This document shows positions 1 to 8,877 of a stretch of DNA of 64,000 nt, piece by piece. Numbering within the stretch: position 1 is the stretch's first letter; the number at the start of each line of letters is the position of its first letter. The position numbers and the translations under genes are program-made. Under the pieces are notes generated by a model. It did no database searches and had not been told where the DNA came from. It saw only the letters and a list, made by a program, of their open reading frames with translations. The DNA is from Lentisphaerae bacterium GWF2_50_93 (GTDB taxonomy: Bacteria; Verrucomicrobiota; Lentisphaeria; Victivallales; GWF2-50-93), in assembly GCA_001804815.1 (NCBI GenBank), contig MHBI01000099.1, forward strand, positions 186,001 to 250,000, read 5' to 3'.

Positions 1-1
1 G

Positions 2-1285
2 ACAGGCGAGATGCATGAAGGAGGCATATTCTGGGACACTGAGATTTTCAAGCTCCCATTTTTCACCCTGACAGATCCTGCCGCCGCCGCAAGCCTTCTG
101 AGGTTCAGGCATGGCATCCTTCCGGAAGCACGCCGGCATGCAAAGGCGCTCTGGTTCCAAGGCGCCATGTATGCGTGGAAATCGGGTTTGGACGGGGCTG
201 AAGAGACAGAAGTAGGGGTTGGTGCCTACTATGCGATACACATCATCTCCGACATATCCTATGCGATCCGTCAATACTGGGAGGGGACTGGCGACAGTGA
301 TTTCATGCACAAGTACGGGACGGAGATCCTGATCGAGACGGCCCGTTTCTGGAAAAGCAGGGCTCATTACGATCCAATCCGCAGGAACTATAGTATACTT
401 GCAGTCAGAGGTCCGAACGAATACGGAGTGATTGTAAACAACAATCTTTATACGAACATGATGGCCGCGGAAAATCTGAGATACGCGATCGATGCGATAG
501 GACAAATGAAAAAGGAGAATCCAAAGGCCTGGAGCAGTCTTTCCCAAAAAATTAAATTCAATGCAGGCGAAATCACGGAATGGAAAAAGATCATAGGCAG
601 GATTGTGATCTGCCACGATGCAAAAACAGACCTGTACTTGGAAGACGACATGTATCTGCACAGGGTACCCTTCGATATGAAGCGTGGCAAGCCTACTGGG
701 AAACGAGTCATCGACAGCACTCTGCCGTATGAGGCCATGGCCATGTACCAGATAACCAAGCAGTCTGATGTAGTCTGCCTGATGAACCTGCTGCCATGGA
801 AATTCACTGAGAAGCAGCGCCGGATCGCCTATGATTACTACGAACCAAGGACGGCTCACGACAGTTCTTTGAGCTACAGTCCGCATGGTGTCATCACCGC
901 GCGTCTGGGATTGCTCGACGATGCATACCGTTATTTCAAGGAATCCGCGTATCTGGACATAACTGACCTGCAGCTTAACACGATAAGCGGTCTGCATTTC
1001 GCGAATTTCGGGGGCACTTGGCAGATAGCTGTGATGGGTTTTGGAGGAGTGCATCTCGAAAACGGCAGACTAGTCATATCTCCCAATTTGCCGAAGGCTT
1101 GGAAGAAGATGAGTTTCCGTCTGGCCTGCAAGGGAGCACTGCTCCGGATATGCATTTCGAAGAAATCAACCGAAGTGACGCTTGAGAAATCCAATGGCAG
1201 ACCGCTGGAATTACTGGTTGGGAAAGAACTACTTCAGTTCAGGCTGAATGGCGATGTGAAAACTCTAAAAAATAATAGGAAATAG
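2..1285 (+). CDS. Glycoside hydrolase family 65 phosphorylase/hydrolase, C-terminal part
   Basis: The frame is open to the left edge, so the N-terminal domain and true start lie outside the window. What remains is the catalytic (alpha/alpha)6 barrel and C-terminal beta-domain of a GH65 enzyme (maltose, kojibiose or trehalose phosphorylase type). The block GGIFWDTEIFKLPFF is the family's substrate-binding signature. RGPNEYGVIVNNNLYTN carries the Glu that acts as general acid in GH65 (codon near nt 419). HDSSLSYSPHG matches the phosphate-binding segment, and HFANFGGTWQ the end of the barrel. GH65 members cleave alpha-glucosides, usually with phosphate, in the cytoplasm. The next gene starts only 3 nt downstream with its AGGAA ribosome-binding site inside this gene's end, so the two are co-transcribed. 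Family assignment is firm; substrate cannot be read from this fragment. Confidence 0.88.
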   Translation, partial: TGEMHEGGIFWDTEIFKLPFFTLTDPAAAASLLRFRHGILPEARRHAKALWFQGAMYAWKSGLDGAEETEVGVGAYYAIHIISDISYAIRQYWEGTGDSDFMHKYGTEILIETARFWKSRAHYDPIRRNYSILAVRGPNEYGVIVNNNLYTNMMAAENLRYAIDAIGQMKKENPKAWSSLSQKIKFNAGEITEWKKIIGRIVICHDAKTDLYLEDDMYLHRVPFDMKRGKPTGKRVIDSTLPYEAMAMYQITKQSDVVCLMNLLPWKFTEKQRRIAYDYYEPRTAHDSSLSYSPHGVITARLGLLDDAYRYFKESAYLDITDLQLNTISGLHFANFGGTWQIAVMGFGGVHLENGRLVISPNLPKAWKKMSFRLACKGALLRICISKKSTEVTLEKSNGRPLELLVGKELLQFRLNGDVKTLKNNRK

Positions 1286-1288
1286 TAT

Positions 1289-3004
1289 ATGAAAAACTGT
1301 GATTGTGAAGCTAGAAGCCTGATTAACACCAAGATCAGAACAAGGGACAAAGTTGAGCTTGCCTGTGATGTGTACCTGCCGCCGCATGAAGGACGATATC
1401 CGGTCATCCTGTCATTTTCTCCCTATAATAACACAGGTGTGCGCAGTTCAAGCGGGCTGAGTTGGGCCAATCGAGGGTTTGCATTTGTCTCCGCCGACTG
1501 CCGTGGACGCTTCAATTCCGGCGGTAATTTCACACCATGGATCAATGATATTGAGGATGCCTACGATCTGCTTGACTGGATTGCGAGTCAAAAATGGTGC
1601 AACGGAAATATCGGTATGCAAGGCGGCTCGTATGTTGGATTCACCCAGCTTGCGGCCGCAGTCAGCCGGCATCCGGCCCTCAAGGCGGTTACACCATCGG
1701 CAATCCAAAGCGACCTCTATGCGATCTACTATAATGGCGGTGTTTTGGCACTGCCTTTCATGCCTGCGTGGCATATCGGGATGACCCAGCGTGCTGGCGT
1801 GAAAGCTCAGCCGCCGAACTGGGAGGAGATCATCAGGAAGACTCCTCTTTCCAATCTTGATGGATATGCCGCCATCCCGTGTCCGTCATGGAAAAAGATT
1901 GCATCCCATGATACCAAGGATGCGTATTGGAAGAAAAATGGGATTGAGGGCCGTCTCAGGGATGCCAAGGTTGGATTTTTCATCCAGAACAGCTGGTACG
2001 ATCATATTGGCGCAAAGGTCTTTTCCATGTTCAACGAAATCGTAGGAAGTCCTGGATTTTCAAAATCCACTCTCAAGAAATATACCTGTCTGAGGGTTGG
2101 TCCCTGGAACCATGGAGTGAACATGAAGGAAGGGGACTTGGATTACGGCCCTGATGCGATGGTGGCGGAAGAAGTGGAAGTCGATTTTCTCTCCTCAATT
2201 CTCGGCGGGAAAGAACCGAAAACAGCCCGCAACCCTTCGCGTATCCAGATATTTGTGATGGGTGCGAACAAATGGCGGTTCGAAAACGAGTGGCCGCTCA
2301 AGCGTACGCAATGGACACCATTTTATCTCGGCAGTTCAGGGCATGCAAATACCTCCAATGGCGACGGCTGGCTGAGCCGTGATAAAGTCGAAATCAAAAA
2401 ATGTACTCCTGATACTTTCACCTCCGATCCTCGGAATCCAGTTCCCACATGCGGCGGACGCGGGGTTGGAAATTCTGGACAGCGCAATCAGTCCGAGATC
2501 GAAAAACGGAAGGACGTTCTGGTCTACACGCTGCCTCAGCTGACGGAGCCGATGGAAGTCACAGGGCCAGTTTCCGTAAAGCTCTTCGTATCCGCCTCTA
2601 CACCGGATGCGGACTTCGCAGTGAAGCTGGTGGACGTATATCCTGATGGCAGGCCGTTCAATGTCTGTGACGGGATTCTGCGTGCGCGTTTCCGTGGCGG
2701 ACTTGATAAAAAACCGGAATTGATGAAACCAGGCACCGTCTATGAACTTGACTTCGAGTTGGACGTTACTTCTTATCTCTTCAAGAGCGGGCACCGTGTC
2801 CGTATTCAAATAGCAGGCAGCAATTTTCCGCATTTTTCGCGAAATCCGCACACCGGCCGGAAAGCTGGTATCGAAACTAAGATGCGAAAATCGGTCCAGA
2901 AGATCTACCATTCATCAGAATATCCATCGTGCATAATCCTGCCGTTAATCCCAATTCATTCCAATTTATCAGCCAGGGCGGTGCCTATTCCAGTAGCGCC
3001 ATAA
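1289..3004 (+). CDS. CocE/NonD-family alpha/beta hydrolase (X-Pro dipeptidyl-peptidase S15 type)
   Basis: A 571-residue serine hydrolase. The N-terminal alpha/beta-hydrolase domain begins near residue 12 (TKIRTRDKVELACDVYLP, typical of CocE-like proteins). It holds the nucleophile elbow GGSYVGF (Ser about 114), an Asp in NSWYDH (about 236) and the catalytic His in GPWNHG (about 273). The C-terminal jelly-roll (about 330-560) contains the usual LVDVYPDGRPFNVCDG segment. No signal peptide is seen, so it should be cytoplasmic. Family members hydrolyse esters, amides or X-Pro peptides; here the GH65 neighbour suggests a glycan-linked ester or amide, which is inference. The family normally ends at about the ILPLIP motif. 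The last 16 codons run on into the convergent gene and are probably a read-through tail. Confidence 0.85.
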   Translation: MKNCDCEARSLINTKIRTRDKVELACDVYLPPHEGRYPVILSFSPYNNTGVRSSSGLSWANRGFAFVSADCRGRFNSGGNFTPWINDIEDAYDLLDWIASQKWCNGNIGMQGGSYVGFTQLAAAVSRHPALKAVTPSAIQSDLYAIYYNGGVLALPFMPAWHIGMTQRAGVKAQPPNWEEIIRKTPLSNLDGYAAIPCPSWKKIASHDTKDAYWKKNGIEGRLRDAKVGFFIQNSWYDHIGAKVFSMFNEIVGSPGFSKSTLKKYTCLRVGPWNHGVNMKEGDLDYGPDAMVAEEVEVDFLSSILGGKEPKTARNPSRIQIFVMGANKWRFENEWPLKRTQWTPFYLGSSGHANTSNGDGWLSRDKVEIKKCTPDTFTSDPRNPVPTCGGRGVGNSGQRNQSEIEKRKDVLVYTLPQLTEPMEVTGPVSVKLFVSASTPDADFAVKLVDVYPDGRPFNVCDGILRARFRGGLDKKPELMKPGTVYELDFELDVTSYLFKSGHRVRIQIAGSNFPHFSRNPHTGRKAGIETKMRKSVQKIYHSSEYPSCIILPLIPIHSNLSARAVPIPVAP

Positions 3005-3939
3005 CCGTTTCCGCAGTAGAAAAGCCGCAGTTTTCCGTTTTCCTCGATGACATTAGGATATTCGACCATATTGCTTTCCCAGCCAGTCCCTGAGGGGGCA
3101 ATTGAAAGGTTTTCATCAGGCTTACCGCGTTCCCAGGCAAGACCGTCATTGCTGACAGCTTCGCACAGGGAGTACGCCCCGAACCTTGTTCCAATCCCTG
3201 CGTATATGGCGCGCCACTGCCTGGAGGTCTTCCATATTGTAAGCCCGATTGCGGCTGCATTCTCATAATCCGCATCAAGGCGCGGTCTTAGCACTACACG
3301 CTTATCCGACCAGGAAATTCCATCACGGGAATGTGCTACAACCGACTGCTTTGCCTGATCTACAAGCAGATCCTTGCTGGTTGTTCCGGTTGCCAGCGTG
3401 TAATACATCCGGTAGATAACACTGCCATCGGCCTGTGGAATATTTAAAATCGAGCCGCCACCTGCGATTCCCTTATTGTCGGGCCACTCCGGGAAACCGT
3501 CTCCGAGCAGTACAGGGTCCGGGGAATATCTTTTCCAGGCAACAAGGTCGTCGCTCGTTGCAAGCCCTATCCCTGTAAATGATTGCAGCCCTAAAGATTT
3601 CCTGTTGCGTCCAGTATAGTACAGGTGCCATTTTCCGCCTATGCGGTGTACGCATGGAAGCACGCACCACATCTCGTCGAACGCCCCCGGTTCACCTATT
3701 TCAAAGATAGGACCAAGCCTCTTCCATTTGGTGAGATCTGAAACCTGTGCTATCGCAAGGCATATGCGCCGATCACCATTTTTGTCGGCACCGGAATAGA
3801 AAAGATAATATTCATCCCCTTTGCGAATCACACTCGGGTTCATGCAGCATCCTACGTCAAAGGCACCTCCTCCCGGTGGCAATACGGGATTATCCGGATG
3901 TTTGACCCAGTTATGAACTTCGAAATTTGTTACGGGCAT
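2956..3939 (-). CDS. Five-bladed beta-propeller glycosidase/phosphorylase, GH130/GH43-like
   Basis: A 327-residue propeller protein. Repeated blades show HPDNPVLPPGGGAFD, NPSVIRKGDEYYLFYSG, RIGGKWHLYYTGRN and EENGKLRLFYCGNG, the pattern of the GH130/GH43/GH32 superfamily, in which acidic residues at the blade starts do catalysis. GH130 enzymes phosphorolyse beta-mannosides; that specificity is only a possibility here. No signal peptide is present. I chose the second in-frame ATG because AAAGGAG lies directly before it; the upstream ATG has no such site. It is the last gene of a leftward run after the oxidoreductase and the permease. Its last 49 nt overlap the 3' end of the convergent CocE-type gene. 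It could equally be annotated as a hypothetical glycosidase. Confidence 0.75.
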   Translation of the reverse strand: MPVTNFEVHNWVKHPDNPVLPPGGGAFDVGCCMNPSVIRKGDEYYLFYSGADKNGDRRICLAIAQVSDLTKWKRLGPIFEIGEPGAFDEMWCVLPCVHRIGGKWHLYYTGRNRKSLGLQSFTGIGLATSDDLVAWKRYSPDPVLLGDGFPEWPDNKGIAGGGSILNIPQADGSVIYRMYYTLATGTTSKDLLVDQAKQSVVAHSRDGISWSDKRVVLRPRLDADYENAAAIGLTIWKTSRQWRAIYAGIGTRFGAYSLCEAVSNDGLAWERGKPDENLSIAPSGTGWESNMVEYPNVIEENGKLRLFYCGNGYGATGIGTALADKLE

Positions 3940-4008
3940 CTTATTTTCTCCTTTAATGGCGTAATGCATTATTCCTATGCAATTGAAATGTCAATGGCTC
4001 CTGCCGCG

Positions 4009-5961
4009 TCAGCCGTCAACGATGCTTTCAGCCATGAACCCCCGGGCCTTGCCGCTGTTGGTGCACATGGCCAGGACGATTTCGTTCTTTCCTTTCTTCC
4101 AGGTGACAGGAATAGTCATGAGATAGCTGGTGATGGGGTTGGTAGCCTTCGGATTGCATCCGACTTCCTTGCCATGGACAAATACCTTGAACGGGCCGTC
4201 GGCCCCGATGCGGAGGTTTGCGGCGCCAGCATTTTTTGCGGTAAAGAATCCGCGTGCGTAGATCAATCCGTCCTGCTTGACTTTTCCTGTAAATCGCGGA
4301 CGGACATCAATGAAGCAATCGGTATATTGCAATGCGGATAATGCGATATTTCTACCAGGATATTTTACAGCGGAGATCTGGGTCTTGTCCGGCAGCAGGA
4401 CTGAGCCTTTAAAATCCTTGAGTTTTACAATGCCTTCTCCGAACTTCTTCTTTAGCGCGGCCACTTCCTTCTTGAGCGCAGGCAGGAAACCGGCAGACAG
4501 AACTTTATCTTCTTCTCCCAGTTCCAGCATTTGAGACATCACTCGTGCGCCATCCGATTTCGGATACGCATCCACGATCTCCCTTGCATCCTTGTAGGCC
4601 GTCACCAGTTTGTCATAGCCGTCTAGCAGCTTTGTTGCAACGGGCTGGAAATTTTCCGGCTTTGCGATTGCAGACTGCACTTTTTTCCAATCCGCATACG
4701 CGCGATAGATGAGCGAACTTGAAATGAGGTCCTTCATGGTTGTGCTGAAATTGGACGCCTTGTCGGTGAGTTTTGCACCGCCGAAGACTCCGCGCTTGAC
4801 ATCGTAGCGCTTCAACTGCCAATCGTCGGAACGGTAGCGGTCGCGGTCGGCTTTCTTGCGGAAATCCGGCACCTCCATCGGCTTGCCGTCCTCGAGCGAA
4901 CTTCGCAGAGCCTGGATGCCGGGGATGGTTACGTCGGACGCGCCGTAGATGTCGAAAGGCCCTTTTTCGCCGGTGAAGATTTCGCGGGCGAAGTAGTAGA
5001 GGGTCCAGAAATCGCCGCCACCGTGTCCGGTTGTGGCGGCAAGTTCTCCCAAGCCCTCCCATTTCGGATTGATCTGCATTTTGGGTGAGCCTCCAGATGC
5101 GCCGAGGCGGAGATTCACTCCGTCAGATCCGCTCTCATATGCACCGAGCGTCCCCCAGATGCGCTGGTTGTGGGTGTCGTTAGTTGTGGCGCCCATGAGG
5201 TTGCGGACTACGCCGCCATTGCTCATACTGATCAGTGACGGGGTCATTGTTCCCATCCCTTCGCCTTTCCTTCCCAGGTAGCCGGCAATCTGCTGACGTA
5301 CGGGGAAGGTCTCCACCATCGTCGGCCTTGTGCCGGTGATGACCATCACCGGTCCGAGCGAGTGAGTGCAGTAATAGTGGTAATTCAGCCAGCTCCGCCA
5401 GTTATGGACGGTGTGTCCGGGCTTTACTGGAACGCCATCTATATAGGTGTAGCAGAGGCTGCGGCATTCGTGGACATATTCATATTCGGCATACATGAGT
5501 TCGCCGAACAGTCCTTCCTTCCAGCGGTTTGCCAGCCACATGTTCGCGGCGGTAAAAGGATAGTTTTCCGCGAGATTATAGACAAGCTTGCGCTTCTCGA
5601 CCTCTTCCACCAATTTCACGCCCTCGGCCATTGTGAAGAATGCCGTCACTTCCGAAAGCACGTGTTTGCCTGCCTGCATGCATTTGATGGCGTCATCGGC
5701 GTGCGATGGGCAGAACGTCGCGAGCACCACGGCATTGAAGTCCTGCTTCAGGAACTCGTCGGCGTCCGCAGTGGCGAAGGCTCCGGGGTTCTGGCTCAGG
5801 AAATTGGTCCGCATGTGCTCGTTGTAGTCGCATCCTGCGACAACGTCGATGTTGAGGAATTTGCAGGTCCTGTAGAAACTCATTCCACGGCCAAGCCCCC
5901 AGATGCCAAGACGTATGCGCTTGTCGGTGTTGAAAACTTTCACTTCCATTTCCTTCTTCAT
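4009..5961 (-). CDS. Gfo/Idh/MocA-family oxidoreductase with long C-terminal extension
   Basis: 650 residues, far longer than the usual 330-450. The N-terminal Rossmann fold (about 16-130) has the dinucleotide motif GIWGLGRGMSF. The position where the family usually has EKP reads HVLSEVT (residues 100-106), so the canonical Lys is absent. The substrate domain follows (about 135-390). An alpha-helical segment (about 400-530) and a beta-rich terminal domain (about 545-650, ending near TSYLMTIPVTWKKGKNEIVL) resemble a carbohydrate-binding sandwich and explain the extra length. These enzymes oxidise or reduce sugars and cyclitols with NAD(P). AAGGAG sits 7 nt before the start. There is no signal peptide. 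The family is secure; whether it still has redox activity is uncertain because of the altered EKP site. Confidence 0.85.
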   Translation of the reverse strand: MKKEMEVKVFNTDKRIRLGIWGLGRGMSFYRTCKFLNIDVVAGCDYNEHMRTNFLSQNPGAFATADADEFLKQDFNAVVLATFCPSHADDAIKCMQAGKHVLSEVTAFFTMAEGVKLVEEVEKRKLVYNLAENYPFTAANMWLANRWKEGLFGELMYAEYEYVHECRSLCYTYIDGVPVKPGHTVHNWRSWLNYHYYCTHSLGPVMVITGTRPTMVETFPVRQQIAGYLGRKGEGMGTMTPSLISMSNGGVVRNLMGATTNDTHNQRIWGTLGAYESGSDGVNLRLGASGGSPKMQINPKWEGLGELAATTGHGGGDFWTLYYFAREIFTGEKGPFDIYGASDVTIPGIQALRSSLEDGKPMEVPDFRKKADRDRYRSDDWQLKRYDVKRGVFGGAKLTDKASNFSTTMKDLISSSLIYRAYADWKKVQSAIAKPENFQPVATKLLDGYDKLVTAYKDAREIVDAYPKSDGARVMSQMLELGEEDKVLSAGFLPALKKEVAALKKKFGEGIVKLKDFKGSVLLPDKTQISAVKYPGRNIALSALQYTDCFIDVRPRFTGKVKQDGLIYARGFFTAKNAGAANLRIGADGPFKVFVHGKEVGCNPKATNPITSYLMTIPVTWKKGKNEIVLAMCTNSGKARGFMAESIVDG

Positions 5962-6024
5962 GTGCTATCTCCTTTGTTTTGGCGCTGTGACCAAATCTTC
6001 ATATATTCTTCCTGAGTACCATTT

Positions 6025-6954
6025 TTAAACTGAAACCAATATTATTCCGAGAAGGCTCATGAGAATTCCAGCTATTCCGGAAATTCCGAATTCCTCCTTG
6101 AGTTTTAATGCGCTGTATGCGACCACCATCGTTATGCATATGCCTATTGCCAGGGGGTAGACGAGAGACGAGATTTTAGCTGCCGCCATCACGTCAAGCG
6201 ATTTATAAAGGAAGATCTGGCCTCCAAGCACCAGAAAGGCATAGATGAATGAATATAGGTATGTCCCTTTAAACTCAATCCTGCCGCCTTTCAGGAAAAT
6301 ATAGGCTGCCCAGAAAATGAATGTGCCCCCGCAGAGCAGTGGCACCCTCAGAGCTCCTTTGTCTGACCAGTTGTCCCAGTGGGACGGCAGAATGCTGAAA
6401 ATCTGGGAAAGTCCGATCAGGAGGAATGCGGATATCGAAAACAGGATCCACTTCGACCCTTTCCCGTTGATGCCGTCGGATTTCATATCGGCTTTCTTTC
6501 CAGTATTCCTGAGCTCCTTCAGGGAAAGGAATACGAAGCTTGCCAGTATCATGATGACGCCGGCAATTCTCGATATTTCCGCCTTCTCATGCCAGAATAA
6601 GAGCGCGAATATGAAGGGCAGCACCATGGCCGACTGTGCAATCGCCCATGCGAATCCATGATGCCCGCACTGCATCGCCCCGCGCATTTTGAGGAAACCG
6701 ATGTTTGATGTGGCGGCCACGGCCAGCATCACGACGAGAAGTCCGGGAAAACCGGAACCGGCGTCTCCGGACATGATGGCCCTGTAGTCCGGGATTATTG
6801 CCATAGAGAATATCAGGATTAGTCCTGACGACAAAAGCATGAAGGAGTAGAAATCCATCTTTCTTTTGACAACCCGGCTGAAAACTATCCCCACACCGCC
6901 CCATATAAGGCCGGTTGTCAATGTCAAAATAAGACCTTGCATTGCAGTGGACAT
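6025..6954 (-). CDS. RhaT/DMT-superfamily sugar transporter
   Basis: A 309-residue integral membrane protein with about ten hydrophobic spans, the first being GLILTLTTGLIWGGVGIVF. The overall pattern and a central cytoplasmic loop rich in Lys/Arg (NTGKKADMKSDG) fit the drug/metabolite transporter superfamily, branch of L-rhamnose:proton symporters. It probably imports the sugar or sugar acid processed by the neighbouring oxidoreductase and propeller enzyme, with which it forms a leftward operon (63-nt gap to the next gene). I chose the ATG at MSTAMQG because AGGAA precedes it by 6 nt; an upstream ATG 11 codons earlier lacks such a site. Substrate is inferred from context only. Confidence 0.72.
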   Translation of the reverse strand: MSTAMQGLILTLTTGLIWGGVGIVFSRVVKRKMDFYSFMLLSSGLILIFSMAIIPDYRAIMSGDAGSGFPGLLVVMLAVAATSNIGFLKMRGAMQCGHHGFAWAIAQSAMVLPFIFALLFWHEKAEISRIAGVIMILASFVFLSLKELRNTGKKADMKSDGINGKGSKWILFSISAFLLIGLSQIFSILPSHWDNWSDKGALRVPLLCGGTFIFWAAYIFLKGGRIEFKGTYLYSFIYAFLVLGGQIFLYKSLDVMAAAKISSLVYPLAIGICITMVVAYSALKLKEEFGISGIAGILMSLLGIILVSV

Positions 6955-7009
6955 TGCAGTTCCTGTTGAATAGTTATATAAATGCAATAGATTATATCAT
7001 TAAGTAAAT

Positions 7010-7930
7010 GTGTCTGGCAACAACGCAAAAGATAGATATATTATAAAAAACAGAGATAATTTTGATATGTTGAATTTCTCGCTAGCGCATGTCGGAGTTT
7101 ACAGGAAACCGGAAAAATTCAAACAGACAGTCCAGTGCCCATGGATAAGCTTTTATGTGAGCGGCTTGAAATACAGCAGGGACTATCTTCCCGACGGCAG
7201 GCTTCTAAGGGAGTCAGGAACTGATGCCAATCCTTATTTCGCTGTTGGGTTCCCGGGCATGAAGATTGACTTTGAGTTTGGCAAGAACCGAGAGAACTGG
7301 GTGCTGATGCTCAAGGATGTTGCAATAAGATATTCGTCCGACGGGAAATCGGCTGAAATAAAGGAAGGATCCGAATGGCTCAGGCTCCCTTTCTACGTAG
7401 AAATTCCCGGCGAACGGGTTGAAGGGTGGCAGATGGAAATCCGACGTATCCAGGAGGCATGGCTCAATCCGACGCCGTTGAACTCCTTCCGCGCCCGGCT
7501 CGGGATACTGAACATATTGCGGTTCATGATAGACAGGCATCCGGACACGCTTGGGTTCTCGCCGGAGGAAAAGCTCAAGCGCCTGATTGACGAGGATTCC
7601 ACATTTTCCAGATCCGTCCAGGACATGAGCCGTTCCTGCGGGATGTCTCCAGATCACATGAGGGTGCTTTTCCAGAAAAAATTCCATATCGCCCCGCTTG
7701 CCTATCGGAACCAGAAACGAGGCACATATATGATGGAGCTCATAGCGAACAGCTCGCTGTCTGTCAAGGAAATCTCATTCCGCGCAGGATTCAGGCATGT
7801 GTCGCACTTCTGCATGGAACACAGGAAGCTTTATGGAATCACGCCGCTGGAGGGGATAAGGAAATTCCGCAACACCCGAGGCAATGGAGATTCATCCCGG
7901 CAGGGATGTCTGCGTAATATTGCACTGTAA
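7010..7930 (+). CDS. AraC-family transcriptional regulator
   Basis: 306 residues from a GTG start; an in-frame ATG at codon 20 (nt 7067) is an alternative, since neither has a strong ribosome-binding site. The N-terminal half (about 20-160) looks like the cupin-type sensor of AraC proteins, and the C-terminal part (about 195-290) is the paired helix-turn-helix: FSRSVQDMSRSCGMSPDHM for the first and SVKEISFRAGFRHVSHFCM for the second. It is divergent from the RhaT-like operon, so it may control that too. The composite operator of the downstream ankyrin gene overlaps its stop codon, which makes this protein one of two candidate regulators of the five-site regulon described below. Confidence 0.85.
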   Translation: MSGNNAKDRYIIKNRDNFDMLNFSLAHVGVYRKPEKFKQTVQCPWISFYVSGLKYSRDYLPDGRLLRESGTDANPYFAVGFPGMKIDFEFGKNRENWVLMLKDVAIRYSSDGKSAEIKEGSEWLRLPFYVEIPGERVEGWQMEIRRIQEAWLNPTPLNSFRARLGILNILRFMIDRHPDTLGFSPEEKLKRLIDEDSTFSRSVQDMSRSCGMSPDHMRVLFQKKFHIAPLAYRNQKRGTYMMELIANSSLSVKEISFRAGFRHVSHFCMEHRKLYGITPLEGIRKFRNTRGNGDSSRQGCLRNIAL

Positions 7931-7974
7931 TTATTGATTATTGCATAGACATGGCGCTGCTCCTGTTATATTAT
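7914..7974 (+). promoter_or_regulatory. Operator A with -10 box, upstream of the ankyrin gene
   Basis: Half-site TGCACTG begins at 7921 and half-site TGCATAG at 7942, exactly 21 bp apart. Between them is TAATTATTGATTAT. Twenty nt after TGCATAG lies a -10 hexamer TATTAT (7969-7974). The site overlaps the stop codon of the AraC-type gene. Four further copies with the same geometry occur at 14862, 9746, 19241 and 23417. Direct half-sites at 21 bp next to the promoter are what AraC-family activators bind. Confidence 0.75.
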
Positions 7975-8003
7975 AGGACAAGAAAAATATACAGGAGGTT
8001 CAT

Positions 8004-8858
8004 ATGACAAGGATATCGCAGCTTGCCTTTCTCATATTTGTTTTTGTTGGAATTGCACTGCCTTTCAAAGTTTCTGGACAGGAACTTCTTGAGGCGATAA
8101 AAGCCGATGATGTCCAGAAAGTCTCCGACCTCCTGAAAAAAGATCCGAAACTTGCAAACGCAAAAATGGATTGCATGGGCGCTCCTATCCTCTACTCGCT
8201 CCTTAATAAACGTTTTAAGGCTGCGGTCGTAATAATTGAAGCCGGCGCCGACCCCAAGGTCAAGGATGACCGCGGGGAAAATGCTTTCCACTATATCGCA
8301 AAAGCCGGAATATTGACATCTGCGGAGGTTGAACAGATACTCGGACTGGTTAAAACCCTCAAAGGGAAAGGCGTTCCTATAAACGAATATTCGAAATTCG
8401 GCGAAACCCCTCTGCATACTCTTGTCCTGACCCAGGTTCCGGATAAGAACATTCCGAACAGCAGGCTGGTGCTGGAGGCAATGATTGAAGCTGGCGCCGA
8501 CTCCAGGCTGGAAATGACCAATGAACCGAGGAATCCGCTTATTTTAAAGACGATAAATGCCATGAAGATGGGCGGCGCGTCAATGTCATCTCCATTCGAA
8601 CTGTTAAAAGTCCTTGTCGGGAAGGGATACGATGTCAACGCCACCAATGCTGATAAAAGGACTGGGCTCATAATGCTGCTCATGGCGACCACGGTAAAGG
8701 AAGAAAAGAAGATTGAGGTGGTCAAATTCCTGCTGGAATACAATGCCGACGTCAAGGCGAAAAGCAAGAAGGATGAGACAGCGTTGAAGCTCGTCGACAA
8801 GAAAAGCCCCCTGTATGAACTGTTGAGGAATCCGCCGAAACAGGATAAGAAGAAGTGA
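8004..8858 (+). CDS. Exported ankyrin-repeat protein
   Basis: 284 residues with a cleavable signal peptide (hydrophobic stretch LAFLIFVFVGIALPF, cleavage probably after VSG, about residue 25). The mature part is built of ankyrin repeats: ELLEAIKADDVQKVSDLLKK, AAVVIIEAGADPKVKDDRG, FGETPLHTLVL, EAMIEAGADSRLEMTN and VVKFLLEYNADVKAKSKKD are recognisable units. Ankyrin repeats mediate protein binding; a periplasmic or surface scaffold role is likely, and no enzyme domain is seen. ACAGGAGG precedes the ATG by 6 nt. It has its own promoter under operator A and converges with the PocR-type regulator gene (19-nt gap). Why a member of a sugar regulon should be an exported ankyrin protein is unexplained. 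Confidence 0.82.
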   Translation: MTRISQLAFLIFVFVGIALPFKVSGQELLEAIKADDVQKVSDLLKKDPKLANAKMDCMGAPILYSLLNKRFKAAVVIIEAGADPKVKDDRGENAFHYIAKAGILTSAEVEQILGLVKTLKGKGVPINEYSKFGETPLHTLVLTQVPDKNIPNSRLVLEAMIEAGADSRLEMTNEPRNPLILKTINAMKMGGASMSSPFELLKVLVGKGYDVNATNADKRTGLIMLLMATTVKEEKKIEVVKFLLEYNADVKAKSKKDETALKLVDKKSPLYELLRNPPKQDKKK

Positions 8859-8877
8859 TATGATTCACTGTGGGGGG

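Noticed and set aside
3968-3978. TTGCATAG on the - strand before the propeller gene.
   Set aside because: There is no upstream half-site at 21 bp and no -10 at the expected distance.
8859-8877. A terminator between the convergent ankyrin and PocR-type genes.
   Set aside because: The 19-nt gap has a G-run but no stem with a T-run on either strand.
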